DNA from: Anas platyrhynchos
Lineage: Eukaryota > Chordata > Aves > Anseriformes > Anatidae
Assembly: GCF_047663525.1 (NCBI RefSeq)
Contig: NC_092597.1
Span: forward strand, 24,018,501-24,082,500
Direction of reading: 5' to 3'
DNA: 64,000 nucleotides
How positions within the stretch are numbered: the stretch's first letter is position 1; each line of letters starts with the position of its first letter. This document shows, one piece after another, positions 11,491 through 22,340 of the stretch. The notes beneath the pieces are model-generated. The model did not search any database, was not told the origin of the DNA, and saw nothing but the letters and a program-made list of their open reading frames with translations. Position numbers and translations under genes: made by a program.

Positions 11491-11660
11491 CCAAGAATCG
11501 TTCATGGAAATGATATAGGAAACAGCTCGGAATGACTGATAAATCTACGAAGCGGCATTAGTCTGCAGGCAGCCTGTCCGTGTGGGAGCAGAGGTAGCGC
11601 TGCGTAAATTGCTCGCTGTAAATTATTCAGCCCACACCACTTAATGGATGTGCCCCAGTG
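11491..11660. promoter_or_regulatory. Short AT-rich island
   Basis: It has GACTGATAAATC, GCATTAG, GTAAATTGC and GTAAATTATTC words and sharp edges. Confidence 0.35.
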
Positions 11661-12050
11661 GACGGGGGATCTCTCCTCCGGGCTGTAATAACGAGCTCTG
11701 AGCAGGGCCAGAGCTGCTCCTGGCCGTTCCCAGGGCCCGGAGACAGGGCAGGGCGGGAGGAAATATTGGGTCAATGAAGGTGGTTTGGGCATTTTTCAAG
11801 GGATTTTGGTTGGCAAACACTCAGAGTTTCAGCCCGATGGGCACCCACATCTCACCCGTCCTGGTGCTGGGGCCTCCTCCTGCACCCAGGGTTTGCCATC
11901 CCTGTCTCCTTTATGCTTTTTCTGCTTTTTTCACTCTCAAAAACATCACCCTTTGCTCCCTACAAAGTTGCAATGGGAAAAAGATGGGGAAAAGGCAGAG
12001 CTCTGGGACGCGGCTGGCTGAAAGAAGCCCTGCCTGACGTTTCTTGTAGG
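11661..12050. other. GC-rich spacer
   Basis: No gene or repeat recognised. Confidence 0.4.
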
Positions 12051-12057
12051 AAAAGAA

Positions 12058-12063
12058 GTTTTT

Positions 12064-12094
<31 letters not shown>

Positions 12095-12213
12095 TTTTCC
12101 AACAGAGGGAATGTTTTGCATTAAGTCTTTCGTGTCGTGTTTTGTGCCAGTGTTAGTATTTAATTTTGTTTTGATGTTTATTTATTTTATTTTTTTTTTA
12201 ATGCCGCATAGCA
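12058..12213. repeat. T-rich low-complexity stretch
   Basis: Interrupted T runs occupy 12058-12098, followed by ATTT-rich sequence to about 12200. Confidence 0.8.
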
Positions 12214-13389
12214 CGCCCTGGCCCGAGCACTTCTGGTGAAATCTGGTTTTCATCTGCGCGTGGCATCTGGAAGCAGAGCCGCTTTGGGGAGATGCCCCTG
12301 GGGGCCAGGCAGCGGCAGGTCGGCCCTGCAGCCCCCTGAGCCCCCGCCAGCCCCCAGGCCGCCTGCAAACACACTTTTGTTTTCTAAATGACGACGAGAA
12401 AACGCATTTTTGCTTTTTTTTTCCCTAAAGTTCAGAATTATGAATTTCTTTGCCGTTTGTTACAAAAACACCTCCCACATCGATGCAAGCTGCTGCTTTC
12501 TGACTGGCATTTTTTTTTTTTTCTTTTTCAGGGCTTGTCAGGGATGCCGTGCACCAGCACCGAGGCGAGGCCGGGCAAGGCTGATGGAGAGCCTTTCCTG
12601 GGGCTCCGTGCCCTGTGCTGCATGCTGCAAAGGATGGCCAGGCTGTGCTGGCCGTGCTCCCTGCTGCATGGCATGCAACCCACTGCATGGCATGCACCCT
12701 GCTGCACAGCTTGCATCTGCGCCCAGCCTGTGTCCATGCAACGCCCCGGCGATCTGCGGACCCAAATCACATCGCTCTCTGCTGGAAAGTCTCCAGGTGC
12801 TAATGAAATATTTACGAGTCAAGGCATACAAGGACTGGGATGCAAGGAAAGGCAGAGTTTTTCTCGTGAAGATGAACTTGAGGGGAACATTTTATTAGAG
12901 AGCACGCTGTTGGAAAGCATCGCATGCAGGAGAGGCTGGCGCATGATTTTGCTCCCGTGGAGCGAGGCTCCGTCACCGAGCTGGAAAGTGAAACGTTTCC
13001 TCACCTGTCCTCATGATGCTGTGCTGAGGTCCTCCTAAGGACGGGGTCTGCTCTGAAACACAGCTGATGGGGAGCAGCACGTGCTGTCCAAGCCAGCATC
13101 CTTGCCCTTCTGCTGGAGTTGTCTCACTCTTGCAACCTCCTGGCTTCAGTTGGAGACGCAAAGTGCCGCCTGCGAGAAGGGAGAAGTGCTGCCAATGCAT
13201 CCAGGAGGGCTCAGGGAAGGCTTCCCAGCACCCAGCAGAAAAAAAAAGCTCATCCGGGATGGAAAAACTTCCCCTGGAGGTGCAGGACGGAGCCTGCAGC
13301 CACATTCAGAAGGGCACCAGGCGCAGGAGCTGCCTCCAAGCCGGCTCCAAGGGCAGGGAGCTCCGCGGCAGGTCCCGCTCTCCAGCACC
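12214..13389. other. GC-rich spacer with small imperfect tandem repeat
   Basis: At 12660-12712 three imperfect copies of a CTGCATGGCATGCAACC-like unit occur. A mildly AT-rich patch lies at 12795-12900. No gene seen. Confidence 0.45.
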
Positions 13390-13715
13390 AGGTTATTTGT
13401 CAGGTTTGAGGTTCTCTCAGCTTTCCTTTTAAAATAATTAAAGTGTCAGCGCCGGTTCACAGGCTGGTCAACGTTTTAATTCCGCCCTAACTTTATAAGG
13501 CAATTTCATGAATTATACAGTGTGGTAACAGAAGGAGCTAAATAAAGATGCAACACTAGCTGTGTTTAATAAATACACCCGCGCTATCCGTGGAAGCTAT
13601 TTGCAAGTCAAAAATACGGCACATGATGATATAGCTGTCGATTGCAAATTTTTTAGATTACAGCTAGGTCAGCACTATTTTATGCTAAATCCCATCAACT
13701 AAAAATAAAAGGAGG
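13390..13715. promoter_or_regulatory. AT-rich island with MEF2 consensus
   Basis: A perfect MEF2 consensus CTAAAAATAA lies at 13699-13708. Other words are AATAATTAAAG, GTTTTAATTCC, CATGAATTATAC and TTTAATAAATAC. The island ends sharply in a GC-rich run just after the MEF2 word. Confidence 0.45.
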
Positions 13716-14334
13716 CGGCTGCACTGGGGGGGCTGCGACGCAGAGGCAGCCTCACCGTGGGTCCCTGGCGCTGGGCACCTATCGGGCTGGTGGCCATGTG
13801 TGGATGCACAGATTTGGGGTTTTGTCCCCAAAAAGATACCAAATGGCCTCTTGGGAAATCAGGGGCTCTGTAAGGGATGCTGCGAGGTGTTTGTAATAAA
13901 GGTGAGCCTTGCCTATGGCTGGATTCTGGGAGGCACCAGGTAGCTGCTGGGGGCAGAGACAGGAGAGGGTGCTCAGGGGGTGCTGATTTTGGGGAGGGTC
14001 GAGATGCTGAACCCCATCAGGGGGACAGCCTGGCCCAGGAGATGCCCTTGCTCTTGGTTATGGCTTCTCCTTGCTCTGCCTCCCCTGCACACCTCTATGA
14101 CAGAAACAAGAATAGAGAGGGGGAGGTGAGGATTGCTCCCTTGGTGTCTGCAAATGGGTAGCTGTGTGTACGGAGCAGGACTGTGCTCACATCAAGGAAA
14201 TATCTGGCTGTGAGGACATTTTTGCAGTTTTTTGCGCCTCCTGGGGGGTGCAGAGCTGCCAGGGGTCCCTGCAGAAATGCCTGAGGTGGGTCAGGGTGCA
14301 GGGCCACGTTGCTTGGAGAAGGCTTTCCATATGG
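13716..14334. other. GC-rich spacer
   Basis: No gene or repeat recognised. Confidence 0.4.
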
Positions 14335-14450
14335 CCACAAGCCTTGTCCAATTTTTTAAAAGAAAGAAGTGACAATAAAAACATCAGGTGATTGATAATT
14401 AAGTGCTCCGTGCTGGATTTTGTGGCCAAGTGGCTAATAACTCCTGTGGG
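14335..14450. promoter_or_regulatory. Short island with PBX- and NKX2-type words
   Basis: TGATTGAT at 14389-14396 (PBX/HOX-like) is followed by TAATTAAGTG, whose TTAAGTG at 14399-14405 matches the NKX2 core. Confidence 0.38.
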
Positions 14451-15249
14451 ACACATCTCACAGACCAGGGAGGGTGGGAAGCTGCCATGGGGTGTGGTGG
14501 ATGCCCCAAGCCACCTCTGCAAGCGGTGGCACCCATGGGGAGCCTGCAGCACCCTGCAGAGGTGGCTCCCTGCAGCCTGCAGGGATTCCCTGCACCGTGT
14601 GAAGCCCTTGGGGCATTCCGGGGTCTGCAGACCGCAAAGGGATGTCCTTGTGGTCATGGCATGGAGGTAAATGTGACCCCGGAGCTGCAGGGCTTGTGCT
14701 GGATTCGCATCTCAGCCAACCTCGGTCCTGAGGTTGGAGACGGACCAAGGGAGATGCAGCAGCAATTCCCGTCCTCATCCCTCTCTGCATGCCCCATAAA
14801 TCACCCTCCGGTTACCAGCCTGGCTGTAGGACAGACCGAGGTTTGTTCCAGACGTCGCAGAAATTAGCGGGATTTAATTAAGCTTGACTCATCGCAACCG
14901 AAGGGCGAGGTGTTTGCGGCTGCTGCACTCCGAGGAGCAGCAGCACGGGGGACGGGCACGATGCTAAAAGCGACGTGTTCGGGGTTTTTTCACGGGGAGG
15001 GAGCTCAGACCTGCTTCCAGCAGTCCCTAATCCTGCTGCCGTGCTCCATCCTCAGCGCCTGAGCAGCAGCATTACCTGCCCGTGCATTAAATCTGCTCCT
15101 ACACAAGTGACATCAGTCTTGGCCCCGAACCAGGCAGACCCACTTTCCCCCCCATGCACACCGAAGATATCCCAGCCTCTTCCCCAGCCCGTGAGCAGAA
15201 CACAACTGGAACTGTGTGCTGGGAGGAAACGAGCACGAAGCAGCCTTCG
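14451..15249. other. GC-rich spacer with one AP-1 patch
   Basis: A 45-bp AT patch at 14861-14905 has GATTTAATTAAG followed by a perfect AP-1 word TGACTCA at 14885-14891. The rest shows nothing recognisable. Confidence 0.4.
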
Positions 15250-15625
15250 GTCATAGATCGGGAGCACATCATGAGTTTCATTACCTGCTGAAAGACAGTT
15301 GCTGTGCGATGGGGAACATTCATAATTCCAAATTATTTGCAGCTCTCCGTCTGCTCCTTTCGAGCATGAAGCCAGAGAAGCGTTAATAAAGTAGCCTCGA
15401 TGATCCGGATGATTTATGGAGCGGCAATTCTGTAAACAGGGTTTAAACTTTTAAAGATTTATTTGTTTTCCAACCGAAAGTCATCCTGGTGGTACGCAAT
15501 GTATATACCGTGTAGGTTAATTATGCTATTTATATCTAAGATAAATTGTTCTGTGGGCAGCGTGCCAGTGCACCAGTTTAGCCTGATGCTAATGTTTTCG
15601 AAGAGATTTTTTTTTTTTTTATCCC
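15250..15625. promoter_or_regulatory. AT-rich island, candidate CNE
   Basis: About 375 bp, rich in homeodomain-type words: CATAATTCC, AAATTATTTGC, GTTAATAAAG, GATGATTTATGG and GTTAATTATGC. It ends in a 12-T run at 15609-15620. Confidence 0.45.
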
Positions 15626-16259
15626 CCTGGAAGTTTTGTAATGAGTTCCTGAGACTCTGCCAGCTCTGGGGGACGTGCGTCTGAGCCAGACATCACACCA
15701 CTTGTGTGCCCCTCACGGCTGGGCCACGGTTCTGATTCCTTATTACAAATTCTCTTTGTTCCCCTCTGCCTGCTGTCGGTCCTTCTCGAGCCGAAGCACG
15801 CGAGAAGCAGAGCGCTACGGCGGATTTTGAAGTGCAGGCAGCTTTCTTTTCAAACGTCTCCTTTAAAAACCCCTTCAATATTGCAGCCTTCAGAAGTCCT
15901 CCCTTCTGCCAAGCCTTTACATTACTTTTGTCCTTTGTTCTGCTTCCTTTACGCCCGGTCCCCTTTCCATTACGCCTGCCAGAGGAATCCCAAGTACAAA
16001 GATTTCCACCAGTGGCTTCTCTCCCTCCCTCCCCGCCTCTCTCCCTCCAGCATCCTCCGCGATTACATCCTCGCCGTTGCTCTCCAGCTGTTCCCAAACT
16101 CCCCCCCAGCGTCTGAGGCTGCAAATCACGGCTGCCCCACATACGCACAGAGGGTTTGAATTTGCGCAGCAGCGCTTGAATCCCAGGGCCTGGAAGGTTT
16201 CTGCTCTCACTTTCAGCTCCAGCCTGGATGTGGTGGATAAGGCTGACTCCCAGTGGCTC
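15626..16259. other. Pyrimidine-rich spacer
   Basis: The region at 15830-16110 is strongly C/T-biased on the plus strand. The open frames here follow that bias and show no domain. Confidence 0.45.
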
Positions 16260-16520
16260 GTGCTCATTGACTCGGCTGATGCTCGCTCGGCTTCCTATTC
16301 AGGCGATGAATTGTAGAAGCACTCTGCTCTTGGAAAGTCTGCCCGTGCACATAAGTAGATTTTTATCCTTTTCCTTCCAGATGCTGCGGCTATAAGTGCC
16401 CGTGTACATTTTGTTATGGCTCCCCAGATAACAGCATTTGGAGTATCGCTCCTTCAGAAAATCCATGCAAAACCATCTGTGATTTTCTGCTCTTGGACGG
16501 ATAATTGGATTGTAGGGGAG
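16260..16520. promoter_or_regulatory. Island of moderate AT content
   Basis: It includes AGATAA at 16426-16431 and GGATAATTGGATTG near 16499. It is less AT-rich than its neighbours. Confidence 0.33.
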
Positions 16521-16734
16521 GGTGAGCTTGGGGCTTGGTTTTGTTTCCTCGCCTCGAAACTCAACAGTCCTCACCATCGGGCGACAGGAGGCTTTCAGAC
16601 AGTGCAGACCCAGCTCAGATCCCAGGCTGGAGGTGGGCAGCATCGTGCCCCCAGCCCCAGCTCAGCCCCCAGCACATCTCAGGGCCGTTCCCCTGCAGGA
16701 ACCCCAATTTTTCTCCTCTGGGTTTGGTCCCATA

Positions 16735-16880
16735 TTCTAAAGCACCTTTTGAAAAGCCACAGAACGTGATATCATTTTAATATCTGTGATAAGTTCCTCC
16801 AGGGCAACCCAGCTGTATTTCTGTAGATTAATTAAACTCTGGGTAACGGTGGCATTTTGAGGATAAAATCTACAGACAGG
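16735..16880. promoter_or_regulatory. Short AT-rich island
   Basis: It holds GATATCATTTTAATATC (near 16768), TGATAAG at 16787-16793 and AGATTAATTAAAC near 16825. Confidence 0.36.
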
Positions 16881-17094
16881 GCAGTGCTGCGGCTCCAGGC
16901 TGTTAGGGACTTCTGGGCAACCTGCTGGGCTGCCACTGCTGCTCCATCACCGTCGGTCTGGTCAACTGGACGGGCATTTAGCTGCGGGGCACTGAGCATC
17001 TGCTGCCATTTCGGTCCAGTGGATGTGCTCGTGGAGGGCTGAGCAAATGAGGAGAGAGGGTCGGGGCTTGGGAGCAACGTCCTTGCTTCCTTGG

Positions 17095-17383
17095 GTAAAA
17101 TAGCGTAAAATAGAATAAAATGAAATAGTAAAATTAAATTAAATTAAATTAACAAAAAATGAAATGAAATGAAATGAAATAAAATGAAATAAAATAATAA
17201 AATAAAATAAAATAAAATAAAATAAAATAAAATAAAATAAAATAAAATAAAATAAAATAATAAAATAAAATAAAATAAAATAAAATAAAATAAATAAAAT
17301 AAAATAAAATAAAATAAAATAAAATAAAATAAAATAAAATAAAATAAAATAAAATAAAATAAAATAAAATAACTAAATAAAAT
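17095..17383 (+). repeat. (AAAAT)n microsatellite
   Basis: About 290 bp. It begins with mixed AAATT and AAATG units, then becomes a long run of AAAAT with a few single-unit slips. The reverse-strand frames rich in Phe, Ile, Leu and Tyr are artefacts of it. Confidence 0.97.
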
Positions 17384-18246
17384 GCAAGACCAAAGCAAAA
17401 TGCAGCAAACAACGAGTGGGAATTTGCATGTGGGAGCAGGCTGGGGGGCACTGGTCACGCTGCAGCTCGGATGAGGCTGGCCCAGGTGGCTGCTCCATGG
17501 CCCTGAAAGCTCCAGGGCTGCACAAACATCACAGTGGGGTGCGGGTGAACACGGGGCCAGCCGTGGCCATGCTCAAACCCAAACCCCTGCAGCACTTCTA
17601 CAGGCAAGCCCTGGCCGATTTGGTGGCCGTGGCTCCAGGGAGAAACCTTCAGCTCCCATCCACAGCAGGGCTGGAGGCACGCTCATAAATGCACTTGACA
17701 TTTGTTGGGTTTGCTGTTTTGCTTTTTTTTTTTTTTTTCCTTTTTTTAAGGAAAAGCAGCCCATTTCCCATCTGCCAGCTCAAGTGCAGCCAGTGCCACG
17801 GCGTGTGCCTGCAACGTGGACGGGCAGCTGCAGGATAAATCTCCTGGTCTTTTTCCCCTCCGGTGCAAGGAGCCGCTCGCTGTGCTGGCCGGGGGGGACG
17901 GCAGCGTTCCTGCCCCCCTGATTTATTATCTCTGCTCGGCACACAGGGAAGGGGATTCTTCACAGGGAGGCAAGTTGGCAGCTCGAAGCCGTCCCCTGGA
18001 AGCAGCCGGCGCTTGGTGTGAGCGTTCATTCGAAGGAGCAGGGAGAGAAAGGAAAAAAGCTGCAGTGGGGAACGAGGAAGATTAAAAAAAAGCAGACACC
18101 TCCGAGGCGCTCGCGAAGCTGGGAGGCAGCAAGGCAGCCGGGATTTCTGGTCTGAGGCTGGGACGGAGACCCGCGGAGCTGATGCGAGAGGAGTTTTGCA
18201 TATTCAGAAAAGTAAACAGAAGAGTCAGCCTTGGTTTTTTTTTTTG
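17384..18246. other. GC-rich spacer with isolated octamer
   Basis: A perfect octamer ATTTGCAT lies at 17422-17429, just past the (AAAAT)n block. T tracts occur at 17705-17719 and about 18235-18246. No gene. Confidence 0.4.
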
Positions 18247-18415
18247 CAGAATTACAGGAACCAGAGCTGGAAAAGACCTATTAACTCATCTTTCCGTTCC
18301 CCTCCAGGGCAGAACAGGATTGCTCCCTGGAGGAGATTATTTTTAGCACTCTGTTGAGCACAGGTTTTTGATGTCTCATGAGATGGGGGGGTTTCTTTTC
18401 CAGGGATTTAGATGT
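18247..18415 (-). mobile_element. Old CR1 LINE 3' fragment
   Basis: Read on the plus strand, this matches the reversed 3' part of CR1 as I know it: CAGAATTACAGGA, then CTGGAAAAGACCT, then GGCAGAACAGGATTG-type sequence, and then TTTTTGATGTCTCATGAGAT followed by a G run and TTTCTTTTCCAGGG. The 3' end of the element is at 18247. It is strongly diverged and 5'-truncated, with no coding part left. Confidence 0.78.
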
Positions 18416-18420
18416 AAGAA

Positions 18421-19679
18421 TGATAACCCAGGTTCCGCCAAAGGAAGGCTTGACCCAGAGATGAAACGAGGATCAAAGCTTTGCTGTGAGGTTCAAAAAT
18501 GTTTGCCTGCATGTTTTCCTCTCTCTGTAACGTGTTTCTGCATCTCTCTGCAGCGCGCTTTGCCTGGGAAGGAAGCAGAGGCAACGAAGCCCCGGCTCTC
18601 CAGGGATTTTTGCTCCTACAGAAACGGAGAAAGGCGACGATTTCTCTGGAAGAAGCTTCACACGGGCATCCTGGGGACACTCGGTTGGGCATTGGTGGGG
18701 AGAAAAAGAGGAACGTCACCTCTGGGAGGTGACCGACACATGTCCCCAAGTGCCCTGTAGGCTCAGTAGGAGGTAAGCTGTGCCGGGGGTGATTTTTGGC
18801 CCCGATTTTGGGTGAATGCGCTCCCTCGCTGGCTCTGCTGGGGGTTTTGGTGACCCTGCTCTACCAGCAGGGCTGGCACGGCTGCTGGTGGCATCTCAGG
18901 GAGGCTTTGGGCTCTCAGACCCATGGCAAACTTCAGCCACAGCCCCAATTAATGCCTCGGCCCTGGGGTCTCATCGCTTGCAGCTCTCCTTGCGCTAGGG
19001 AGGAGAGACACGGCGGGACCCGCTGCCTCCCGGCCGCCTCCCTGCCTCCTTCCTGCAGCTCGCTTTGATCTTAAAATTAAAATTGTTTTCAGCCTGCAAG
19101 GATATTTTCGCTCGGTGTGCGCTGGAACACGCCAGCCGAGGGGCTCTGGCTCCCCAGCAGCTCGCAGGGAGCCGCCGAAACCTCTTGGTTTTGCCCAGAG
19201 CGATCGCAAACAGTTTGCAAATGGTTTCGGTGGTTGCTTCAGCGCGGGGAGGGGAGGGAGAAAAGGAGAGGAACTGGCCTCGGATGCTGACTCCGAAATG
19301 ATTGTTTGCAGGCCAGTAATTCAGGTTGCAGACAAGGCCCCATTGACTCTCCTCCGAGCGCGGAGCGGTTCAGTTGTTGGCACTGGAAAAGCGGCCGCTG
19401 CCCGCCGGCTGGGGGAAAAATCAAGGACCACGAGTGGCCACCCGGCTGTCCCCACAAGTGATGGGGTCCTGGGGGCTCAGCCCACGGGGATTTGGGCTGG
19501 AGGATTTGGGCTGGGGGGCTGTAGCAGCAGCCGCTGCCGCAAGCAGGTTTAATTCACGCCAGCAGATGACGGAGGCGTCCCCTGGACCTTTTGTGCCTCG
19601 CGGCTCCGAGGAGGAGGAAATTCATCTGCGAGCAGCAGGTCTCTGGCTGGAATCCCCCCTCCGGCCGGGGAACCTGCGC
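18421..19679. other. GC-rich spacer, moderately CpG-rich
   Basis: CpGs are scattered at 19010-19420 but do not form a clear island. A TCF/LEF word CTTTGAT lies at 19073-19079 in a small AT patch. A partial duplication GGATTTGGGCTGG occurs twice at 19487-19514. No gene. Confidence 0.4.
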
Positions 19680-20545
19680 TGGGGACTTTTAATTTAACGT
19701 GGCTCTGCTCAGCCCAAAAACATTAGCTTAACATTATCGCAGGGGTAAGTCAACAAATAGGGAAAAATCTACCGAGGTTACGTTTTGCCCACTTTTCCTG
19801 CACCTTTGGAGATGAAACTGGAGCTAGGCTGCTAAGTTCCAGTGATTTATTGGTGGGCTGAGGAGCTGGGTTTTAAATACTGCATCTTTGGGATGCTGGC
19901 AACCTCGCTTCCTATAAATCTTAACTAGTATTTCTGAGCCCTTTTATGCCAGCTGCTTTCATGTATTCAGAACCTTTTCTGTGCAGTAGCCTATGAAAAT
20001 ATTGAAACGATGCCCAGAGCAACACCAGGATATGAAGGGGAAAACTTTAAGATGTTTTGTAACTATTTTTTAACAGAACCTGCCAAATCTTAATTTTTCC
20101 AGTTTACAAGTAAGAGCCTCTAACCATCTGTTTGCTGTCAACCGATGTTTGTTTGGAAAGGAATTTTATTATTTTTTTCCATCTCGCACTCCTGTTCTTA
20201 CAACTAGTTTACTGAACTTCATAAATGTCAGCTTTCACAGTTGTTTTGTAAGCCAGTTATGATTTAGGATTTAATCAAAATTGAGCAGTCAGTGTCTTTA
20301 ATCAATCTGAATGGAGATCAAAAACAAAAGAAACGGAGACTGAAAAATGAAACATTTAATGTATCCCAACAGTCTTTGAAAGAGCCTTATTTCCAGCATA
20401 ATAGCTACCAGGAATCATTATAACAAACTTTAAAAAAAAAAAAAAAAAATACCCTCCGAAATTGCTTGTTGTGTTTTTAAAGATAAAAAGGGCTAAGGCA
20501 ATTTAAGGCTTAAAAGCAATTCCAACCTTTTATCTCATTAAGTAT
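19680..20545. promoter_or_regulatory. Very long AT-rich island, candidate CNE cluster
   Basis: About 865 bp with essentially no GC-rich break; it probably contains more than one element. Words include ATTTAATCAAAATTG, CTTTAATCAATC, TTAAAGATAAAAAG, and a FOX-type TGTTTGTTTGG near 20144. An A18 tract (20432-20449) interrupts the right part. Reading frames are closed throughout in all six frames. Confidence 0.5.
20432..20449 (+). repeat. A18 tract
   Basis: Eighteen uninterrupted A inside the AT-rich island. Confidence 0.95.
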
Positions 20546-21340
20546 TAAAAATAAACCAGCGTCAGCCACTCGGCGGCTGTGATGGGCGGCGGGGCGGGCA
20601 GCTCTCGGCGTTCAGCACCTGGCTGCTGGTGCCCCGTTTGCTTTGCTCTTCCTTTATTTTTTTTTTGTCCCGATGCTGGGGTCACCCCATGTTCTCTGCA
20701 GGGATTTGGGATCTCCCCTTGCACCCCAGCCGTGCACAGGCGCCCTGCAGCCCCGGGGTGTGGATGAAATCCATCCATGCACGTGGGCAGGAGATGCATC
20801 GCGTTCCCCAGGCAACCAGGGTTTGGTCTGGATGCACGAATTTGGACCTAACGAGGCACCGCGTGGTGCTGCTGTGGGAACCCGGTGCTTTGGCACCCAA
20901 AGGCTCCTCTCCAGCATCCCATTGGGGAGGATTATTTCGTGTTTTGCTTCTACCAAGCTCAGGGGAGCTCCGTGCGGCATCCCAGCTGGCTCCAAACAGC
21001 CGTGTCCCATATTAGGGTGGGATCCCTCATTAGCTGGAGTGCTCGTTAATGATGCATGGGGTGCAGCAGAACTGCTGCGGGTCAGGAAAAACAAATTAAA
21101 TGGGGGAAAACAGCAGCAACACCCTGCTGGCTGGTTTAGGAGTCGCCCAGAACTTGGGTGGCTCGATGCTTTCCAGCCTGCTCACACCATGGAATACCCG
21201 GCTGTCACCTCCAGCGGAATCACGGGGAATTGGGGAGCAGTGGAGAGGTCGGGGCTTTTTTGGGGTGCAGGGCAGTGAGGTCGGGAACTGGGAATAGGGC
21301 AAATGGGTGCAGGAGCAACGAGGAACCTCACACCAAGAAA
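20546..21340. other. GC-rich spacer
   Basis: No gene or repeat recognised. Confidence 0.4.
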
Positions 21341-21390
21341 TGGCCATGGCTTGGCACAGCCTGGCACGGCCTGGCACGGCTCGGCATGGC
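21341..21390 (-). repeat. Short decamer array, GCCRTGCCNN type
   Basis: Five consecutive 10-bp units of the form YTGGCAYGGC on the plus strand. The reverse complement GCCRTGCCAR is the same word family as the larger array at 53515-53745. Confidence 0.8.
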
Positions 21391-22139
21391 ACCAGCAGTC
21401 CCGTGCGCCCCCTGCCCTGTGTGGGGGCCACATGGGGAGAAGCAGAGCAGTGCCTGCAAGCATCAGGGGTGTGCAGCCAGCAGCGCAGCTCCGTCAAGTG
21501 CTTCGTTTTGCTCCTCAGCACCAAGCTCCCTTTTCCCCAACAGCCCCCCGTGAGCACCGCAAGGAGCCAAGCAAAGCTTTCCGATGACCCCCGGAGCGCT
21601 GCTTTGGGTTTAATTTATGAACCAGCCCCTGACCTTTGAGTTCAAGTCTGCCTCATGTTGCAGGGTTTGGATTTGTCTTTTTTTTTTTTTCCTGGTAAAG
21701 GCCCACCTCTGATCAGCTCACCTCCTTAAGCTGGGATGTGGGTACTGCCCGTGTGGCCCTGGGTTTCAGGGTGCCCACCCGGGTGCTCGCAGGGCTGGAG
21801 ATGCTCAGCACCCGGAGCACAGCAAACCCCCACCGAAGGGACGAGCTGCTCCTGAGCCCCCCCGGGGGACTTTGGAGGACTGCTGGGCTCTGTGGGGCTC
21901 TTGGTGAGCAACTGGGCTGGGGTTGTTGGAGGCAGGGGTGGAAATCATCGACCTGGGGGTGCCGCAGCATGGGGGATGCAGTTTTTCAGCCCTGGTGCGT
22001 TGAGCAACCGTTCGGCGCAGAGACAAAACAAAACCTGCGATGCTTTAACGTGCTGCTCCGCTCTTGTTTACGCAGTCTGGCGGAGTCGGAAGAAAGCCCT
22101 TGGAACAGGAGGCTGTCACCGAACAGACGTCTCCTGGTT
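21391..22139. other. GC-rich spacer with one nuclear-receptor-like site
   Basis: TGACCTTTGAGTTCA at 21630-21644 holds two AGGTCA-like half-sites pointing outwards, three bases apart. A T-tract follows at about 21680-21691. No gene. Confidence 0.38.
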
Positions 22140-22340
22140 TTCACAAGAACATCCCACTTTTGCTGCAGCGTCTACTTCCGATAAATGTTTTGATTTAGCC
22201 TCAGCGTTCGTGTAGCAACAGGAAAACATCATCCCGGGGTGATGTTCTATTCCATTTGAAATTATCTCTTGGATGAGGCACAGGAAAGAGTGGATTCGAG
22301 CTGTAAACAAAATCCCATTTGTCTCCTTAAATGCATTTGG
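22140..22340. promoter_or_regulatory. Island with a 22-bp near-palindrome
   Basis: At 22225-22246, arms AACATCA and TGATGTT surround a CCCGGG core; 20 of 22 positions are symmetric. The flanks carry GATAAATG, GAAATTATCTC and AAATGCATTTGG. Confidence 0.4.

Noticed and set aside
17144-17458. Minus-strand frame of Phe, Ile, Leu and Tyr resembling a membrane protein
   Set aside because: It is the translation of the (AAAAT)n repeat.
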